Part shown: in pieces, positions 62,853 to 64,000 of the stretch
Numbering within the stretch: position 1 is the first letter of the stretch
How the letters are laid out: the number at the start of each line of letters is the position of its first letter
From: Demequina aestuarii
GTDB taxonomy: Bacteria > Actinomycetota > Actinomycetes > Actinomycetales > Demequinaceae
Length of the DNA: 64,000 bases
Assembly: GCF_000975095.1 (NCBI RefSeq)
Contig: NZ_BBRD01000001.1
Span: forward strand, 2,127,467-2,191,466
Reading direction: 5' to 3'
Made by a program: the position numbers and the translations under genes
The notes under the pieces: model-generated
What the model saw: only the letters and a program-made list of their open reading frames with translations
What the model was told of the DNA's origin: nothing
Database searches by the model: none

Positions 62853-63500
62853 TCAGCGGCGCGCGAGGATGGAGCGCCCTACGGGCTCGATCAGGAGGAT
62901 CAATAGCCACAGGGCGCCTACCTGCGGGATGAGCAGCACCAGCGCGAGCACCGCCACGAGCAGCAGGGAACCCAGCCATTGAGCAACCCACCCTTCCTCA
63001 GGAAGGTCGGTGAGCCCTGCACGCACCAGCGCATTGTGTTGGAGGCGTGCGACGATCCGTGACAGCAGGAGCGTCCCCACATAGATCGCGATACCCACGC
63101 TCTGGCCGCCGGAGTCGATCACGTCGAACACGGTCGCGACGGGAAGGAAAACTATGGTGGCCAGCCACACCATCTCGAGACGCATCGCCATGGGCGTGAG
63201 CGCGGTGGCATGAACGAGCCTCACGTGATGCGAACGCCACAACACCGCGATGATGAAGAATGTCAATGCCGCAGATGCGAAGGCCGGCACGCTGGATGTC
63301 AGGTACTCCCCGACGTCCTCCGCCTCCATCGCGCGGTCCACGAGCGGAAGCATGATGAGCGTGATGGCGATGGCGACAACGGCGTCGCTGAAGGCGGCCA
63401 GCCGATCCAGAGACTTCTCGGCCAGCAGGCGATCGCGATCAGTCCTCGCACGTTCTGCATCACCGGCAGGGGGCGAAGGTGCTGTCATGGGTTCCATCAT
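62853..63500 (-). CDS. TMEM175-type potassium channel (DUF1211)
   Basis: A 215-residue protein with six hydrophobic segments. The diagnostic first-helix motif is present: RLAAFSDAVVAIAITLIMLPLVD, matching the FSDxxxxxxxTL pore signature. Bacterial TMEM175 proteins have one six-helix repeat and form tetrameric K+ channels. LWRSHHVRLVHA is the usual third-helix histidine region. Two adjacent ATG codons at 63500 and one at 63488 are alternative starts. The gene lies 18 bp before the GH13 gene on the same strand. Confidence 0.85.
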   Translation of the reverse strand: MMEPMTAPSPPAGDAERARTDRDRLLAEKSLDRLAAFSDAVVAIAITLIMLPLVDRAMEAEDVGEYLTSSVPAFASAALTFFIIAVLWRSHHVRLVHATALTPMAMRLEMVWLATIVFLPVATVFDVIDSGGQSVGIAIYVGTLLLSRIVARLQHNALVRAGLTDLPEEGWVAQWLGSLLLVAVLALVLLIPQVGALWLLILLIEPVGRSILARR

Positions 63501-63603
63501 CCCACCCTCATCGCAGAGGCTGTCACGGCAGACGGGCCAATCGCGCCGACTCTAGCCGTAGCATGCTGACCGTGCCCCTGCCCTTGCCGACCACGCAAGC
63601 CTG

Positions 63604-64000
63604 ATGCCACCCCGATCCCCCCTGCCCCAACGCCACGGCCTCGATGCCGCCTGGATACGCACGCCCGGCACCGCGGCCGATGCGCCAGCTCCGTGGGCGA
63701 CGATGCGCGACTTCCTCGCGGCTCGGCTGCCCGCGCGGGCCATGGTCGACCAGATGCTGGAGGCGGGCGAATTCGTCGATCCGGCCGGGCGCCCGTGGGG
63801 CGGAGACGAGGCCTACCGGCCCCACACGTTCGTGTGGTTCCATCGCCCGCTCGCGCCGGAGACGCCGGCGCCCTTCCCCCTCGAGATTCTCGAGGTGAAC
63901 GACCGCTTTGTCGTCGTGGACAAGCCTCACTTCATGGCCACCACGCCGCGTGGCGCACACGTCCAAGAGACCGCTCTCGTGAAGGCGCGACTGGCGCTGG
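63604..64000 (+). CDS. RluA-family pseudouridine synthase, N-terminal part
   Basis: The gene runs off the right edge; 132 codons are visible. TMRDFLAARLPARAMVDQMLEAGEFVDPAGRPWG is a degenerate S4-like region, then PLEILEVNDRFVVVDKPHFMATTPRGAHVQETALV begins the pseudouridine synthase core (the V/IDKP motif). The catalytic Asp (HRLD) would lie just outside. It probably modifies rRNA. The ATG at 63604 is the only in-frame start after an upstream stop; no ribosome site is seen, and TAGCAT at 63559-63564 may be its -10. Confidence 0.85.
   Translation, partial: MPPRSPLPQRHGLDAAWIRTPGTAADAPAPWATMRDFLAARLPARAMVDQMLEAGEFVDPAGRPWGGDEAYRPHTFVWFHRPLAPETPAPFPLEILEVNDRFVVVDKPHFMATTPRGAHVQETALVKARLAL

Overview
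The window is ordinary-looking chromosomal DNA from a high-GC Gram-positive actinobacterium. The protein repertoire and gene order fit the order Micrococcales or a neighbour, but I cannot name a genus. Evidence includes strong GC bias at third codon positions, GTG/TTG starts, an acyl-CoA carboxylase with a separate epsilon subunit, a SigE/anti-sigma/HtrA/TatB cluster, and DUF3117 and LOG-family genes beside the succinylase-branch dap genes. From memory, two blocks follow gene orders also known in Mycobacterium tuberculosis: birA, accD, accE, maf, accA3, lpdA-like, punA, pmmB, add, deoA, cdd, sdhCDAB; and methyltransferase, sigE, rseA, htrA, tatB with dapD, dapE and LOG nearby. I see no tRNA or rRNA gene, insertion sequence, prophage, CRISPR array or defence island.

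Layout. 1-12.2 kb: 5' part of a GH3 beta-glucosidase lipoprotein; birA divergent from an accD/accE/DUF218 operon; two MarR regulators, one divergent from an MFS exporter; maf; biotin-carrying accA3; a membrane-anchored endonuclease/exonuclease/phosphatase-fold protein. 12.2-22.3 kb: a quinone-reductase-type flavoprotein, punA and pmmB, a second DUF218 gene, a class II UvrA, and a VOC/AraC/ECF-sigma/membrane-protein cluster, then deoC. 22.3-33.2 kb: a guanidine-III riboswitch with a Gdx-type SMR exporter, then a nucleoside uptake and salvage operon (bmpA, ABC ATPase, two permeases, cdd, deoA, an unusual C39-peptidase-like gene) followed by add, and manC. 33.2-44.6 kb: sdhCDAB, trpS, tatB, htrA, anti-sigma, sigE, methyltransferase, DUF3117, LOG. 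44.6-56 kb: dapE, dapD, dapC, ferredoxin, citrate synthase, a VanW protein and TypA. 56-64 kb: small regulators and transporters, CorA, a GH13 enzyme, a TMEM175-type channel and the start of a pseudouridine synthase.

Working together. PunA, PmmB, DeoA, Cdd, Add and DeoC with the BMP-type transporter make a complete nucleoside uptake route that feeds pentose phosphate into glycolysis. BirA, AccA3, AccD and AccE form and biotinylate an acyl-CoA carboxylase. DapC, DapD and DapE supply meso-diaminopimelate. SigE, its anti-sigma factor and HtrA form an envelope stress circuit.

Beyond the genes, the most notable signals are: a 10-mer, CGCATCGGCC, present far more often than base composition predicts; three copies of an intergenic repeat placed directly after the stop codons of three minus-strand genes; a -10-like hexamer 6-8 nt before about sixteen start codons, which indicates widespread leaderless transcription; a guanidine-III riboswitch with a visible alternative pairing to the ribosome binding site; and a cysteine-peptidase-like gene buried in the nucleoside salvage operon.
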